The notes under the pieces are model-generated. The model ran no database searches and was not told the DNA's origin. It was given only the letters and a program-made list of their open reading frames with translations. From assembly GCF_001437075.1 (NCBI RefSeq), contig NZ_JQBX01000013.1, positions 1 through 57,948 of the forward strand: DNA of 57,948 nucleotides. Direction: 5' to 3'. The stretch comes from Pediococcus stilesii (lineage in GTDB: Bacteria; Bacillota; Bacilli; Lactobacillales; Lactobacillaceae). Below are positions 34,199 through 42,300 of this stretch, in pieces; positions within the stretch are counted from its first letter, which is position 1; each line of letters starts with the position of its first letter. A program made the position numbers and the translations under genes.

Positions 34199-36658
34199 AT
34201 GAAAAATAATCAATTTGGTCGTATTCAGATTAGTCGAGACGACGAACTTAATGAACTCAACAATATTAATTTTATTACAGATCATCAACTCCAACCGACT
34301 CCCAAAGAACAATTGTCAGACTTTTTGAGTCGCTCTTTTTTAGCTGGAACATCTAGTACGGTTTTTAAACAAAAACTTGGCAATCTTCTGGCTACACCGA
34401 CCACAACTGCTTTAGATTTTTTTGAATCAGATCTTCCCCTAAGCGTTGATATTTTTGCATTAATCGAACTTCAGTTATTACAATTCGAAGCTGATACGGA
34501 TTTCAAAATCGAACAACCCTTAGACGCAATCAAAAAGATTAATTTACCTGCAATTGAACAATCTCGCCTGGACACGAGTGCTGACGTCGCTCACGCTTGG
34601 TACATTCTTTTAACTTCCCATACCAAAAATGGAGAAGTATATCTTGATCACCTAACCCAACAGGGATATTTCACTCAATTTTATGGATCAATTAACCGCC
34701 CACTGTTCTTTAACGGTAAAGCACAAGCCGTTTTTGATCCTCATCAAATAATTCGAGACGTTGTTTATGTTGAAGCGCCACTGGACACTGATCATGACGG
34801 TCAACGTGATCTACTGAAAGCTGAAATTCTTCGACCAGCTCAAACTGCTACTGGATATCGCGCTCCGGTTTTGTACACCGCGAGTCCGTATAATCAAGGA
34901 GTCAATGACAGCTTTGGAGAACAAATCACGCACAACGTTGACGTACCTTTAGTTAAAAAAGAAGTCAATCAGCTTACTAAAAGCGACGTAACCGCGGCAC
35001 CTTTTGTTCAAAATCTCCCAGCTGAACGCGAAGTCAAAGGGCTAGCGGTCTCCTCTGAGGAAAGTTTTGCCAGAGAGCAACCTTACACGCTGAATAATTA
35101 CTTTCTTGCCCGCGGATTTGCGATTGTGTACGCGGCTGGAATTGGTACTCGTGATTCAGATGGTGTGCGTGACACCGGATCCGTCGAAGAGACCATTTCA
35201 ACAACCGCAATTATCGAATGGTTAGCTGGAAATCGACGGGCCTTCACCAATAAAACCGATAATATTGAAATTCGTGCCGACTGGTCAAACCATAAAATTG
35301 CGATGACTGGTCGCTCATATCTTGGCACCTTAGCAACCGCGGCTGCCACAACCGGTGTGGAGGGATTAGAAACCATTATTTCTGAAGCTGCAATTTCAAG
35401 TTGGTACGATTATTACCGTGATGGAGGTTTAGTTGCTGCTCCGGATACATTCCAAGGCGAAGATATGGACGTGTTAGCGGCCGAAGTATTCAGCCGTCGT
35501 CAAGATGCTGGTGATTACCTTCACATCAAGGACTACTTTGATCAAGTTCTAAAGCGGATCGCTACTGATCAAGATCGAAAATCAGGCAACTACTCCAAAT
35601 ACTGGGATAGTAAAAATTACCTCAACAATATCAAAAACATTAAAGCCGATATGATTATGGTCCACGGCCTTAATGATTGGAACGTAAAACCCCGCAACGT
35701 TAGTAACTTATGGAATGCAATCCGTGATTTACCAATCAATAAAAAAATAATTTTACATCAAGGTCAGCATATCTACATTAATGCCTTTCGTTCAATCGAC
35801 TTCACGGATATGATGAATCTATGGCTTAGTTATAAATTATTTGGCGTTGATAATAATGCCGATCAAGTTTTACCAAATGTAATAATTCAAGATAACGTCA
35901 TCCCAGAGACCTGGAATACTTATAAAGATTGGCAATCAGTCGACGACCGCACTAAAGAATTTACTTTACAAGCCAAAACCCTAGTCGATTCGGAAATCGA
36001 AACTAAAAATGAGGCCGCTTCATTCAAAGATTCCTTGGACCCTGAAATTTTTGGTATGTACAAAAATAATTTAAAGCAATGGCACACTGACCTCCTTAAT
36101 ACCGAACACGCTACTAACGGTAAGAACCAGATGCGTAACAATCGTCTAATCTTCAAAACTGCCCAAATCTCTGAAGATTGGCTAATCGATGGTGCTCCCG
36201 AGGTTTCGGTCAATGTCGCGGTTAATCGTCCTTTTGGAATGCTTAGTTTCCAACTAGTTGATTTCGGCGATGCAAAACGATTTAATGCGTCTCCAACGGT
36301 TCTTCAACCTCACTTTTTAAGTGGTAGTTTTGATTGGCGAACCGACGATTTACGTGAATTTACGGTTCAAAACGTTACAACACCATGGAAAATGATTTCA
36401 AAGGGCCACATCAACCTTCAAAATCGAACAAATAATTACCAAGTTGACGAGGTTAAACCTAATCAATTCTACGATGTGTCTTTGAAACTACAGCCTACTT
36501 TCTACCATTTGCCAGCCGGCCATCAACTAGGACTTGTCATTTACGCAACTGACTTTGAAACGACAATTCGCGGTAATCAAGAGCTACAGTACTCTCTTCA
36601 ATTAAATCAAAGTCGTTTAAAAATTAAACTTGCCGACTCATCGAGTTTGCTAAAGTAA
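34199..36658 (+). CDS. pepX: Xaa-Pro dipeptidyl-peptidase
   Basis: PepX removes X-Pro dipeptides from peptide N termini, needed for growth on proline-rich casein-like peptides. The 819-residue protein is a cytosolic S15 serine peptidase: an N-terminal helical domain, the alpha/beta hydrolase domain with nucleophile Ser in MTGRSYLGT, the Asp in HGLNDWNV and the His in HQGQHIY, and a C-terminal jelly-roll domain. Length is typical for lactic acid bacteria. The gene starts directly after the hairpin of the previous gene, with its ribosome binding site within that stem. It works with the Opp importer and PepI. Confidence 0.96.
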   Translation: MKNNQFGRIQISRDDELNELNNINFITDHQLQPTPKEQLSDFLSRSFLAGTSSTVFKQKLGNLLATPTTTALDFFESDLPLSVDIFALIELQLLQFEADTDFKIEQPLDAIKKINLPAIEQSRLDTSADVAHAWYILLTSHTKNGEVYLDHLTQQGYFTQFYGSINRPLFFNGKAQAVFDPHQIIRDVVYVEAPLDTDHDGQRDLLKAEILRPAQTATGYRAPVLYTASPYNQGVNDSFGEQITHNVDVPLVKKEVNQLTKSDVTAAPFVQNLPAEREVKGLAVSSEESFAREQPYTLNNYFLARGFAIVYAAGIGTRDSDGVRDTGSVEETISTTAIIEWLAGNRRAFTNKTDNIEIRADWSNHKIAMTGRSYLGTLATAAATTGVEGLETIISEAAISSWYDYYRDGGLVAAPDTFQGEDMDVLAAEVFSRRQDAGDYLHIKDYFDQVLKRIATDQDRKSGNYSKYWDSKNYLNNIKNIKADMIMVHGLNDWNVKPRNVSNLWNAIRDLPINKKIILHQGQHIYINAFRSIDFTDMMNLWLSYKLFGVDNNADQVLPNVIIQDNVIPETWNTYKDWQSVDDRTKEFTLQAKTLVDSEIETKNEAASFKDSLDPEIFGMYKNNLKQWHTDLLNTEHATNGKNQMRNNRLIFKTAQISEDWLIDGAPEVSVNVAVNRPFGMLSFQLVDFGDAKRFNASPTVLQPHFLSGSFDWRTDDLREFTVQNVTTPWKMISKGHINLQNRTNNYQVDEVKPNQFYDVSLKLQPTFYHLPAGHQLGLVIYATDFETTIRGNQELQYSLQLNQSRLKIKLADSSSLLK

Positions 36659-36903
36659 AATTGCTGAATTTATAATTAAGGTATTTAAAGTATTTCGGTA
36701 TAGAAAAATTATGGATCGAATTAATTCGTGTCACTTAAATTTTTTTATTGAAATTTTTATATGAGAATCGGTCGGGTGTTTTTTATGCGCTTGATCCTTG
36801 TCAAAATTGGCTTTCATGATCATTTCTTATATCTTTTTTAACTAATATGAGTTTGTGAATTATTGGTTAATTTGATATCATTAATCTAAATTTAAGAAAC
36901 TAG
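36659..36903. other. AT-rich intergenic region between pepX and pepI
   Basis: About 245 bases with no supported gene. It has no clear pepX terminator. A frame of 18 codons near 36786 has no good ribosome binding site. The only firm feature is the pepI promoter at its right end. Confidence 0.5.
36853..36881 (+). promoter_or_regulatory. Promoter of pepI
   Basis: TTGTGA and TATCAT are 17 bases apart, and TGA precedes the -10 to give an extended -10. It lies about 30 bases before the TTG start. Confidence 0.7.
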
Positions 36904-36912
36904 GTGAGTGTT

Positions 36913-37827
36913 TTGAAACAAGGTACAACGATTTTAACACTAGATAATGGCTACCATTTATGGTCACACACTGATGGCGATGATGATTCAATTCATCTAT
37001 TGGCTCTTCATGGTGGTCCCGGTGGTAACCATGAGTACTGGGAAAACTTCCACGACGAACTCTTAAAACAAGGTTTGAACGTTCAAGTACATTATTACGA
37101 TCAATTAGGCTCTTGGTATTCTGATCAACCAGACTATTCTGATCCCGAAATTGCCGATAAGTATTTGACTTACGACTACTTTTTGGACGAAGTTGAAGAA
37201 GTTCGTCAAAAATTAGGCATCGATAAATTTTATCTAATTGGCCAATCTTGGGGTGGTGCCTTAACAATGATGTACGCCCTTAAATATGGTGAACATCTTA
37301 AAGGTGCGATTATTTCATCCATGGTTGACAATATTGATGAATATCTTGAACATCAAGATGCAATTCGTGATGAAGCATTAGCTCCTGAAGATGCTCAATT
37401 CATGCGTGATTGTGAAAAAACTGGTGATTGGGATAACGAGCGCTACCAAAAATTGGTCGATATTCTTAACGCCGGCTATGTCGATCGCAAACAACCAATT
37501 GCGATTCGTCATTTAGTCCCAACTATGGCTACACCTGTGTATAACGCTTTCCAAGGTGATAACGAGTTTGTTGTTACAGGTAAACTAAAAGAATGGGATG
37601 TCCGTGATCAAATTCACAATATTGACGTTCCTACCCTTCTCACATTTGGTGAACACGAAACGATGCCATTAAAATCTGCGCGTCGGATGGCTGAAGTTAT
37701 TCCAAATGCCAAATTAGTTACCACGCCAGATGGTGGTCATCACCACATGATTGACAACGCTCCGGTTTACTTTAAACACCTTGCTGACTATCTTCGTCAA
37801 GTCGAAGACGGTACTTTCAATCAATAA
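36913..37827 (+). CDS. pepI: Proline iminopeptidase
   Basis: An alpha/beta hydrolase of family S33 that releases N-terminal proline from small peptides, about 304 residues. The oxyanion motif is HGGPGGNHEYW, the nucleophile Ser is in GQSWGGAL and the last catalytic His is in DGGHHHM; the Asp-containing stretch FGEHETMPL has Glu at the usual place. The longest frame begins with GTG at 36904, which lies inside the ribosome binding site AGGTGA; the TTG at 36913, 5 bases after it, is the likelier start (MKQGTTILTL). It complements PepX in proline peptide breakdown. Confidence 0.93.
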   Translation: MKQGTTILTLDNGYHLWSHTDGDDDSIHLLALHGGPGGNHEYWENFHDELLKQGLNVQVHYYDQLGSWYSDQPDYSDPEIADKYLTYDYFLDEVEEVRQKLGIDKFYLIGQSWGGALTMMYALKYGEHLKGAIISSMVDNIDEYLEHQDAIRDEALAPEDAQFMRDCEKTGDWDNERYQKLVDILNAGYVDRKQPIAIRHLVPTMATPVYNAFQGDNEFVVTGKLKEWDVRDQIHNIDVPTLLTFGEHETMPLKSARRMAEVIPNAKLVTTPDGGHHHMIDNAPVYFKHLADYLRQVEDGTFNQ

Positions 37828-37849
37828 AATTACTCATATTCATTCAATC

Positions 37850-37888
37850 AAGGATTCGACAAAACTTAACGTTGCCGAATCCTTTTTT
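37850..37888 (+). terminator. Intrinsic terminator of pepI
   Basis: AAGGATTCG pairs with CGAATCCTTTTTT around a 15-base loop, 22 bases after the stop. Confidence 0.85.
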
Positions 37889-38042
37889 CTGTACCTTGAC
37901 CAGCTCGCATAAATTCTCAGTACACAACCACGAAAGATTCGCTTAGATGATCTATTTTAATTAATCGCTATCTTTTTAATAGCAAGCGCCCATAAAAAAA
38001 GCTATCATTAGGTTGTACTTAATATTTTAAGGAGGCTCATTT

Positions 38043-38894
38043 ATGAATAAGTTAACTGATACTTACACATTAAACAATGGAGTAAAAATTCCCATCGTTG
38101 GATTCGGAACCTGGCAGTCAAAAGACGGCGCCGAAGCTTATGAAGCTGTTAAAGCCGCTCTTAAAGCTGGTTATCGTCATATTGATACAGCTGCAGCTTA
38201 TGGTAATGAAGAAAGCGTTGGAAAGGCCATCAAGGATAGCGGCATCGATCGTAAAGAACTTTTTGTTACCTCGAAACTATGGAACGATGACCACGGATAT
38301 GATTCTGCAAAAAAGGCACTTGATCTAAGCCTTGAAAAACTTGGTTTGGATTACCTCGATTTGTATCTAATTCATTGGCCAAATCCAATTAAGTTCAGAA
38401 ACGAATGGCAAGAAAAAAATGCAGATTCTTGGCGAGCAATGGAAGAAGGCCTGGATAACGGGAAAGTTCGTGCAATTGGTGTGTCTAATTTCCGTCCTCA
38501 CCACCTAGATGAACTTTTAAAAACAGCTAAAGTAACTCCTGCTGTAAACCAAATCTTCCTAAATCCTAGCGATACCGAAGATGAAACGGTTGCTTATAAC
38601 AACGAGCATAACATTCTGTCAGAAGCATACAGCCCACTTGGAACCGGCAAAATTTTTACGATTCCAGAATTAAAGGATATTGCTGCTAAGTACGATAAAA
38701 GTGTTGCCCAGATCGTCATTCGTTGGTCATTACAACACGGCTTTTTACCACTACCTAAGTCAGTTCACGCTGACCGAATCCAGCAAAACACTGATATTTT
38801 TGATTTCGAACTTTCCGACGAAGATGTCAAAGTCATCGATGGATTCCATGGTGTAGCTGGATTAGCAACTGACCCAGATACCGCAACGTTCTAA
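38043..38894 (+). CDS. Aldo-keto reductase
   Basis: A 283-residue NADPH-dependent reductase of the 2,5-diketogluconate/prostaglandin F synthase group. The tetrad is visible: Asp in RHIDTAAAYGNE, Tyr in the same stretch, Lys in FVTSKLW and His in YLIHWP. The C-terminal cofactor part LPKSVHADRIQQN is standard. It has a strong ribosome binding site (AAGGAGG). The substrate is not evident. It stands alone. Confidence 0.93.
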   Translation: MNKLTDTYTLNNGVKIPIVGFGTWQSKDGAEAYEAVKAALKAGYRHIDTAAAYGNEESVGKAIKDSGIDRKELFVTSKLWNDDHGYDSAKKALDLSLEKLGLDYLDLYLIHWPNPIKFRNEWQEKNADSWRAMEEGLDNGKVRAIGVSNFRPHHLDELLKTAKVTPAVNQIFLNPSDTEDETVAYNNEHNILSEAYSPLGTGKIFTIPELKDIAAKYDKSVAQIVIRWSLQHGFLPLPKSVHADRIQQNTDIFDFELSDEDVKVIDGFHGVAGLATDPDTATF

Positions 38895-38933
38895 TTGATG
38901 ATTCCTTTACATTAAAAAAATCTCATTTTTTAT

Positions 38934-38965
38934 TTAGATTAGCATTGACATTCTAATAAATCTAA
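38934..38965. promoter_or_regulatory. Inverted repeat over the leader promoter -35
   Basis: TTAGATT (38934-38940) and AATCTAA (38959-38965) are perfect inverted arms 18 bases apart, centred on the TTGACA at 38945-38950. This is a candidate repressor site for the leader promoter; no known family is matched. Confidence 0.4.
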
Positions 38966-38973
38966 TGTTTAAT
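38945..38973 (+). promoter_or_regulatory. Promoter of the Phe-leader/transporter transcript
   Basis: TTGACA is a perfect -35, followed after 17 bases by TTTAAT (5/6). The transcript would start near 38980, 24 bases before the leader peptide ATG. Confidence 0.75.
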
Positions 38974-39003
38974 TAATAATATCAATTTGTGGAGGTCAAA
39001 CAC

Positions 39004-39066
39004 ATGACTCAATTACAGTACACACAATTGAATAACAAATTTGCCTTTAGCTTTTTCTTTAGATAG
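39004..39066 (+). CDS. Phe-rich 20-residue leader peptide
   Basis: A 20-codon frame with a strong ribosome binding site (GGAGG at 38991-38995, 8 bases before ATG). The peptide starts MTQLQYTQLNNK and ends FAFSFFFR, so five of its last eight codons are Phe (four TTT, one TTC), then TAG. This is the pattern of amino acid biosynthesis leader peptides such as E. coli PheL (FFFAFFFTFP). It is followed directly by mutually exclusive hairpins and a terminator. The role as a sensor of charged tRNA-Phe is inferred. Confidence 0.75.
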   Translation: MTQLQYTQLNNKFAFSFFFR

Positions 39067-39235
39067 CGTTTGTATTCAAATCTTGGATACGAACGCACGA
39101 CTAGCGTTCGTATCTAATTAAATGGCTAAAGATTTTAAGCATGACATTAAGCCAGTTAGATGCGACTCATCATCTAACTGGGAAATAAGAAATGGGCCCA
39201 AACCAGTTAGATGACTCCGTCTAACTGGTTTTTTT
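39066..39235 (+). ncRNA. Candidate ribosome-mediated attenuator
   Basis: Segment A (39066-39075) touches the leader stop codon and can pair with B (39087-39096, 10 bp, one G-U); B can instead pair with C (39086-39096 with 39104-39114, 11 bp perfect). Segments 1 (39152-39162), 2 (39171-39181), 3 (39203-39213) and 4 (39220-39230) carry CCAGTTAGA/TCTAACTGG arms, so 1:2 plus 3:4 (terminator) excludes 2:3 (antiterminator). The stretch just after C (ATCTAA at 39112-39117, TGGC at 39123-39126) can pair with segment 1 (GCCA, TTAGAT), linking the two switches. Confidence 0.7.
39200..39235 (+). terminator. Attenuator terminator
   Basis: AAACCAGTTAGA pairs perfectly with TCTAACTGGTTT around an 8-base loop, with a run of seven T from 39229. 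Confidence 0.92.
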
Positions 39236-39300
39236 GTATCTTAGAGTTAATTAAATTGTAATTTTACTTTAAGTAATGCTAGCTTTTATCAATTTACATC

Positions 39301-39306
39301 TATACT
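39301..39306 (+). promoter_or_regulatory. Possible internal -10 box before the structured leader
   Basis: TATACT would start transcription near 39313, exactly where the 14-bp stem of the next element begins. No clear -35 is seen (TGCTAG at 18 bases). Confidence 0.35.
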
Positions 39307-39314
39307 GGCGAAAC

Positions 39315-39424
39315 GCGAATTTTCCAACAATCCTCTCCGCTTAGCTCCAGAACACCAATGATTGAACTACACAATCATCGATATTCTTAAACTATGCTCG
39401 AGGATTAAGCGTTGGAAAATTCGC
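39315..39424 (+). ncRNA. Structured 5' leader of the TrpXYZ-type operon
   Basis: GCGAATTTTCCAAC (39315-39328) and GTTGGAAAATTCGC (39411-39424) form a perfect 14-bp closing stem. Inside, AATCCTC (39329-39335) pairs with GAGGATT (39400-39406), with AAGC bulged on the right; then comes a 64-base middle that holds a 7-bp hairpin (ATGATTG 39358-39364, CAATCAT 39372-39378). It ends 12 bases before the ribosome binding site. The shape is riboswitch-like. It matches no class I know: no T-box AGGGTGG element, no purine or SAM core. Confidence 0.6.
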
Positions 39425-39447
39425 TCTAAATAATTAGGAGGATCATC

Positions 39448-40416
39448 ATGAAAAAAAGAATCTTAGGAATTATGGCAATTTTATTAGCGGGAATTGCACT
39501 TGCTGGATGTTCATCATCTGCTTCTGCGGAAAAGAAAACCATCAATGTTGGTATTTTACAGGTTGTTCAACACGGCTCTCTTGATGCATCGCGTTCAGGT
39601 TTCAAAAGCGAATTAACTAAAGAAATTAAGGCTAAACATCCCAAATGGAACATCAAATATAACTACCAAAATGCTCAAGGTGATCAGTCCAACCTAAGTA
39701 CAATGAGCCAGCAAATTATTCAAAAAAAGCCAGCCCTTATTCTTGGCATTGGAACTCCCGCCGCTCAAGGGCTAGGTAAAAAGACAAAGACAACTCCGAT
39801 TATTACAACCGCCGTAACTGACCTTAAAGGGGCTGGTTTGGTTAAAAGCAACAAAAAACCTGACACTAACGTTACCGGAACCAGTGATATGGGTCCCGTA
39901 GACAAGCAGCTACAGCTACTGAAAAGTATGACTAAAAATACAAAACCGATCGGGATTATGTATAACTCTTCCGAGGAAAACTCCCTACTCCAGGTCCAAA
40001 CAGCTAAAAAATGGGCAACAAAAAATAATATCAAATTGAAGATTGTCGCCGTTACATCGACTAACGACGTACAATCGGCGTTAAGTACGTTGAAAAACAA
40101 AGTTTCTGGCCTTTATATTCCGACCGACAATCTCATGGCTAGTTCAATGAAAATTGTTGGAAAATCGACTCAGAAAGATAATCTTCCTGTCGTAACCGGT
40201 TCAATTGAAATGGCTAAGGATGGTGGAACAGCGACCTATGGCATCAACTATAACGACCTCGGTAAGCAGGCTGGTAAAATGGCTGCTAAAGTTATTTTAG
40301 ATAAGCAAAAGCCTCAAAATATGCCGGTAGAAACTTCCAACGTTTTACGTTTGTACGTTAATAAAGCTCAGGCAAAAAGCATTGGGATTGATCCATCAAG
40401 TATTAAACAACCTTAA
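39448..40416 (+). CDS. ABC transporter substrate-binding lipoprotein (TrpX type)
   Basis: A 322-residue extracellular binding protein of the ABC_sub_bind (TrpX-like) family. The signal peptide ends in the lipobox LAGC (Cys21). Family stretches are NVGILQVVQHGSLDASRSGF, ILGIGTPAAQ and GLYIPTDNLMASS. Homologues in streptococci and lactobacilli are annotated as tryptophan or aromatic amino acid uptake proteins. It heads a three-gene operon with a permease and an ATPase. The Phe-rich attenuator upstream suggests phenylalanine or general aromatic amino acid supply as the regulated trait; the true ligand is not shown by sequence. Confidence 0.9.
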   Translation: MKKRILGIMAILLAGIALAGCSSSASAEKKTINVGILQVVQHGSLDASRSGFKSELTKEIKAKHPKWNIKYNYQNAQGDQSNLSTMSQQIIQKKPALILGIGTPAAQGLGKKTKTTPIITTAVTDLKGAGLVKSNKKPDTNVTGTSDMGPVDKQLQLLKSMTKNTKPIGIMYNSSEENSLLQVQTAKKWATKNNIKLKIVAVTSTNDVQSALSTLKNKVSGLYIPTDNLMASSMKIVGKSTQKDNLPVVTGSIEMAKDGGTATYGINYNDLGKQAGKMAAKVILDKQKPQNMPVETSNVLRLYVNKAQAKSIGIDPSSIKQP

Positions 40417-40439
40417 TTTAGAGACTTGGAGTGAAAAAA

Positions 40440-41357
40440 ATGATTATTGAAGGTATCGGACAAGGATTGATTTGGTCAATGCTCGCAATTGGCGTATTTC
40501 TAACTTTTAGAATACTAAATATCCCTGATTTAACGGCTGAAGGTAGTTTCCCATTAGGAGCAGCGATTACGATTAAGCTAATGCTGTTAGGTCAAAGCGC
40601 CATCGTTGCAACTTTAGCTGGTTTTTTAGCGGGTTGCTTAGCGGGAATTGTCACGGGAATATTAGATACTAAATTACGAATCCCCTCTCTACTAGCAGGA
40701 ATTTTAACGATGACCGGACTTTATTCAATTAATATGCACATCATGGGTAAAGCTAATATTCCGCTTTTAAATCAAAAAATATTATCTAGTTATCTGCCGG
40801 CAGCTTGGGATCCGGTAATTCAAACCATTCTGCTGGGAGTACTAATCAGCATCGGCATGATCACCTTGCTCACTTTATTTTTTAAGACCGAGACTGGATT
40901 GGCGCTTCAAGCAACGGGAAATAACCAAGCAATGAGCGCCGCTAATGGCGTAAAAACAGATGGCATGGTCATTTTAGGTTACGCAATCTCAAACGGTTGC
41001 ATCGCTTTATCGGGTGCTCTAGTAGCACAAAACAATGGATTTTCTGACATTGGTATGGGGATTGGAACAATTGTAATTGGTTTAGCTTCCGTTCTCGTCG
41101 GTGAAATATTTATCACTTCTCGTAAAATCTGGATTAAACTTTCTTCAATGGTACTTGGTGCCATAATTTATCGCGTTTTATTGACATTGGCCATGAATTT
41201 TGGCGTTTCACCCGACGACTTGAAGCTGTTCTCAACGGTTATCTTAATTCTAGTAATTGTTATTCCGATGATTCAAAGTCGACAACGAGCTAAAAAACAG
41301 TTAAACAAATACTTATTATCAATTCGTTTGGCAAAGGAGGTATCCCCAGATGACTAA
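40440..41357 (+). CDS. ABC transporter permease (TrpY type)
   Basis: A 305-residue membrane permease of the branched-chain/TrpY type (BPD_transp_2), with about eight or nine helices and the stretch FRILNIPDLTAEGSFPLGAA that is typical of this group. A GTG at 40431 is in frame, but GGAG at 40428-40431 overlaps it and lies 8 bases before the ATG at 40440, which is preferred. It overlaps the ATPase gene by 8 bases. Confidence 0.92.
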   Translation: MIIEGIGQGLIWSMLAIGVFLTFRILNIPDLTAEGSFPLGAAITIKLMLLGQSAIVATLAGFLAGCLAGIVTGILDTKLRIPSLLAGILTMTGLYSINMHIMGKANIPLLNQKILSSYLPAAWDPVIQTILLGVLISIGMITLLTLFFKTETGLALQATGNNQAMSAANGVKTDGMVILGYAISNGCIALSGALVAQNNGFSDIGMGIGTIVIGLASVLVGEIFITSRKIWIKLSSMVLGAIIYRVLLTLAMNFGVSPDDLKLFSTVILILVIVIPMIQSRQRAKKQLNKYLLSIRLAKEVSPDD

Positions 41358-42114
41358 CTCAGATATTTTAAAAATTCAGAATCTACAAAAGGTTTTCTTT
41401 CCTGGGACAATCAATCAACGCCATATTTTAAAAGATATCAATCTGACCATTAATTCTGGTGACTTTATCTCGGTAATTGGCAATAACGGTGCCGGAAAGT
41501 CCACACTGCTTAACACCATCGCCGGCAATCTTCCCGTCGATGCGGGTAGTGTGACAATTTTAGGAAACGACATCACTAACGCATCCGTTGCAAGTCGTTC
41601 AAAATGGATTTCTCGAGTATTCCAAGATCCAAAATTGGGCACTGCTGGTGAATTAACGGTTGCCGAAAATTTAGCTTTGTCGGAAAAAAAGCACCGTCAT
41701 TTCAATCTTCATTTCTATCACTCGGCCGAACGTGATCGTCGCTTTACCACATTGCTAAGCCGACTTAATATGGGATTAGAAGATCGGCTGAATACACAGG
41801 TTAAGTATTTATCTGGCGGTCAACGACAAGCCCTTTCGCTTTTGATGGCAACGCTTAGTCAACCGGATCTTTTATTATTGGATGAACACACGGCAGCATT
41901 GGATCCCTACACCAGTTCGGAAGTAATGCATCTTACCAATGACATTATTTCCGAACGCCACCTCACTTCGCTCATGATAACTCATAAAATGGAAGATGCC
42001 TTACAGTACGGCAACCGCCTTTTGATGGTCCAAGATGGCCAGATTAAACTAGATGTTCGCGGTGCAGATAAACAGCGACTTCGTAAGGCGGAACTTTTAG
42101 ATCTATTTAATTAA
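41350..42114 (+). CDS. ABC transporter ATPase (TrpZ type)
   Basis: The 254-residue ATPase of the importer: Walker A GNNGAGKST, Q-loop VFQDPKLGTAGELT, signature LSGGQRQALSLLMA, Walker B LLLLDEHTAALDP and H-loop MITHKM. LLLDEHTAAL, with His after the Glu, is a feature of this TrpZ-like group. The ribosome binding site AAAGGAGG lies in the end of the permease gene. It energises uptake by the two proteins encoded upstream. Confidence 0.93.
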   Translation: MTNSDILKIQNLQKVFFPGTINQRHILKDINLTINSGDFISVIGNNGAGKSTLLNTIAGNLPVDAGSVTILGNDITNASVASRSKWISRVFQDPKLGTAGELTVAENLALSEKKHRHFNLHFYHSAERDRRFTTLLSRLNMGLEDRLNTQVKYLSGGQRQALSLLMATLSQPDLLLLDEHTAALDPYTSSEVMHLTNDIISERHLTSLMITHKMEDALQYGNRLLMVQDGQIKLDVRGADKQRLRKAELLDLFN

Positions 42115-42143
42115 CAATCTTACTTAACGTAATCCCAGACAGC

Positions 42144-42187
42144 AAAAAAGAGGACGCGTGATAAATTCTAATCATGCTTCCTCTTTT
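42144..42187. terminator. Bidirectional intrinsic terminator
   Basis: AAAAAAGAGGA pairs with TTCCTCTTTT, continued by an imperfect GCGTGAT/ATCATGC stem. It lies after the transporter operon. Confidence 0.8.
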
Positions 42188-42300
42188 AGCTGTTTTCGGT
42201 TCTTTTAAATTTAGTTATCCACAACAGTAATACGTTTTACGCACTATTGGCTAACGTTGCTGTGTTAGTCAACTTAAAGAATTTTACTTTTTAACGTTCT

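Noticed and set aside
36786-36842. An 18-codon frame between pepX and pepI.
   Set aside because: No good ribosome binding site, no repeats or structure, and no context.
39315-39424. The 14-bp inverted repeat as the ends of a miniature transposable element.
   Set aside because: No flanking target-site duplication and no second copy in the window; its place right before a ribosome binding site favours an RNA leader, though this is not excluded.
39241-39447. T-box riboswitch before the amino acid transporter operon.
   Set aside because: No AGGGTGG-type antiterminator sequence and no specifier-loop arrangement is present; the structures seen differ.
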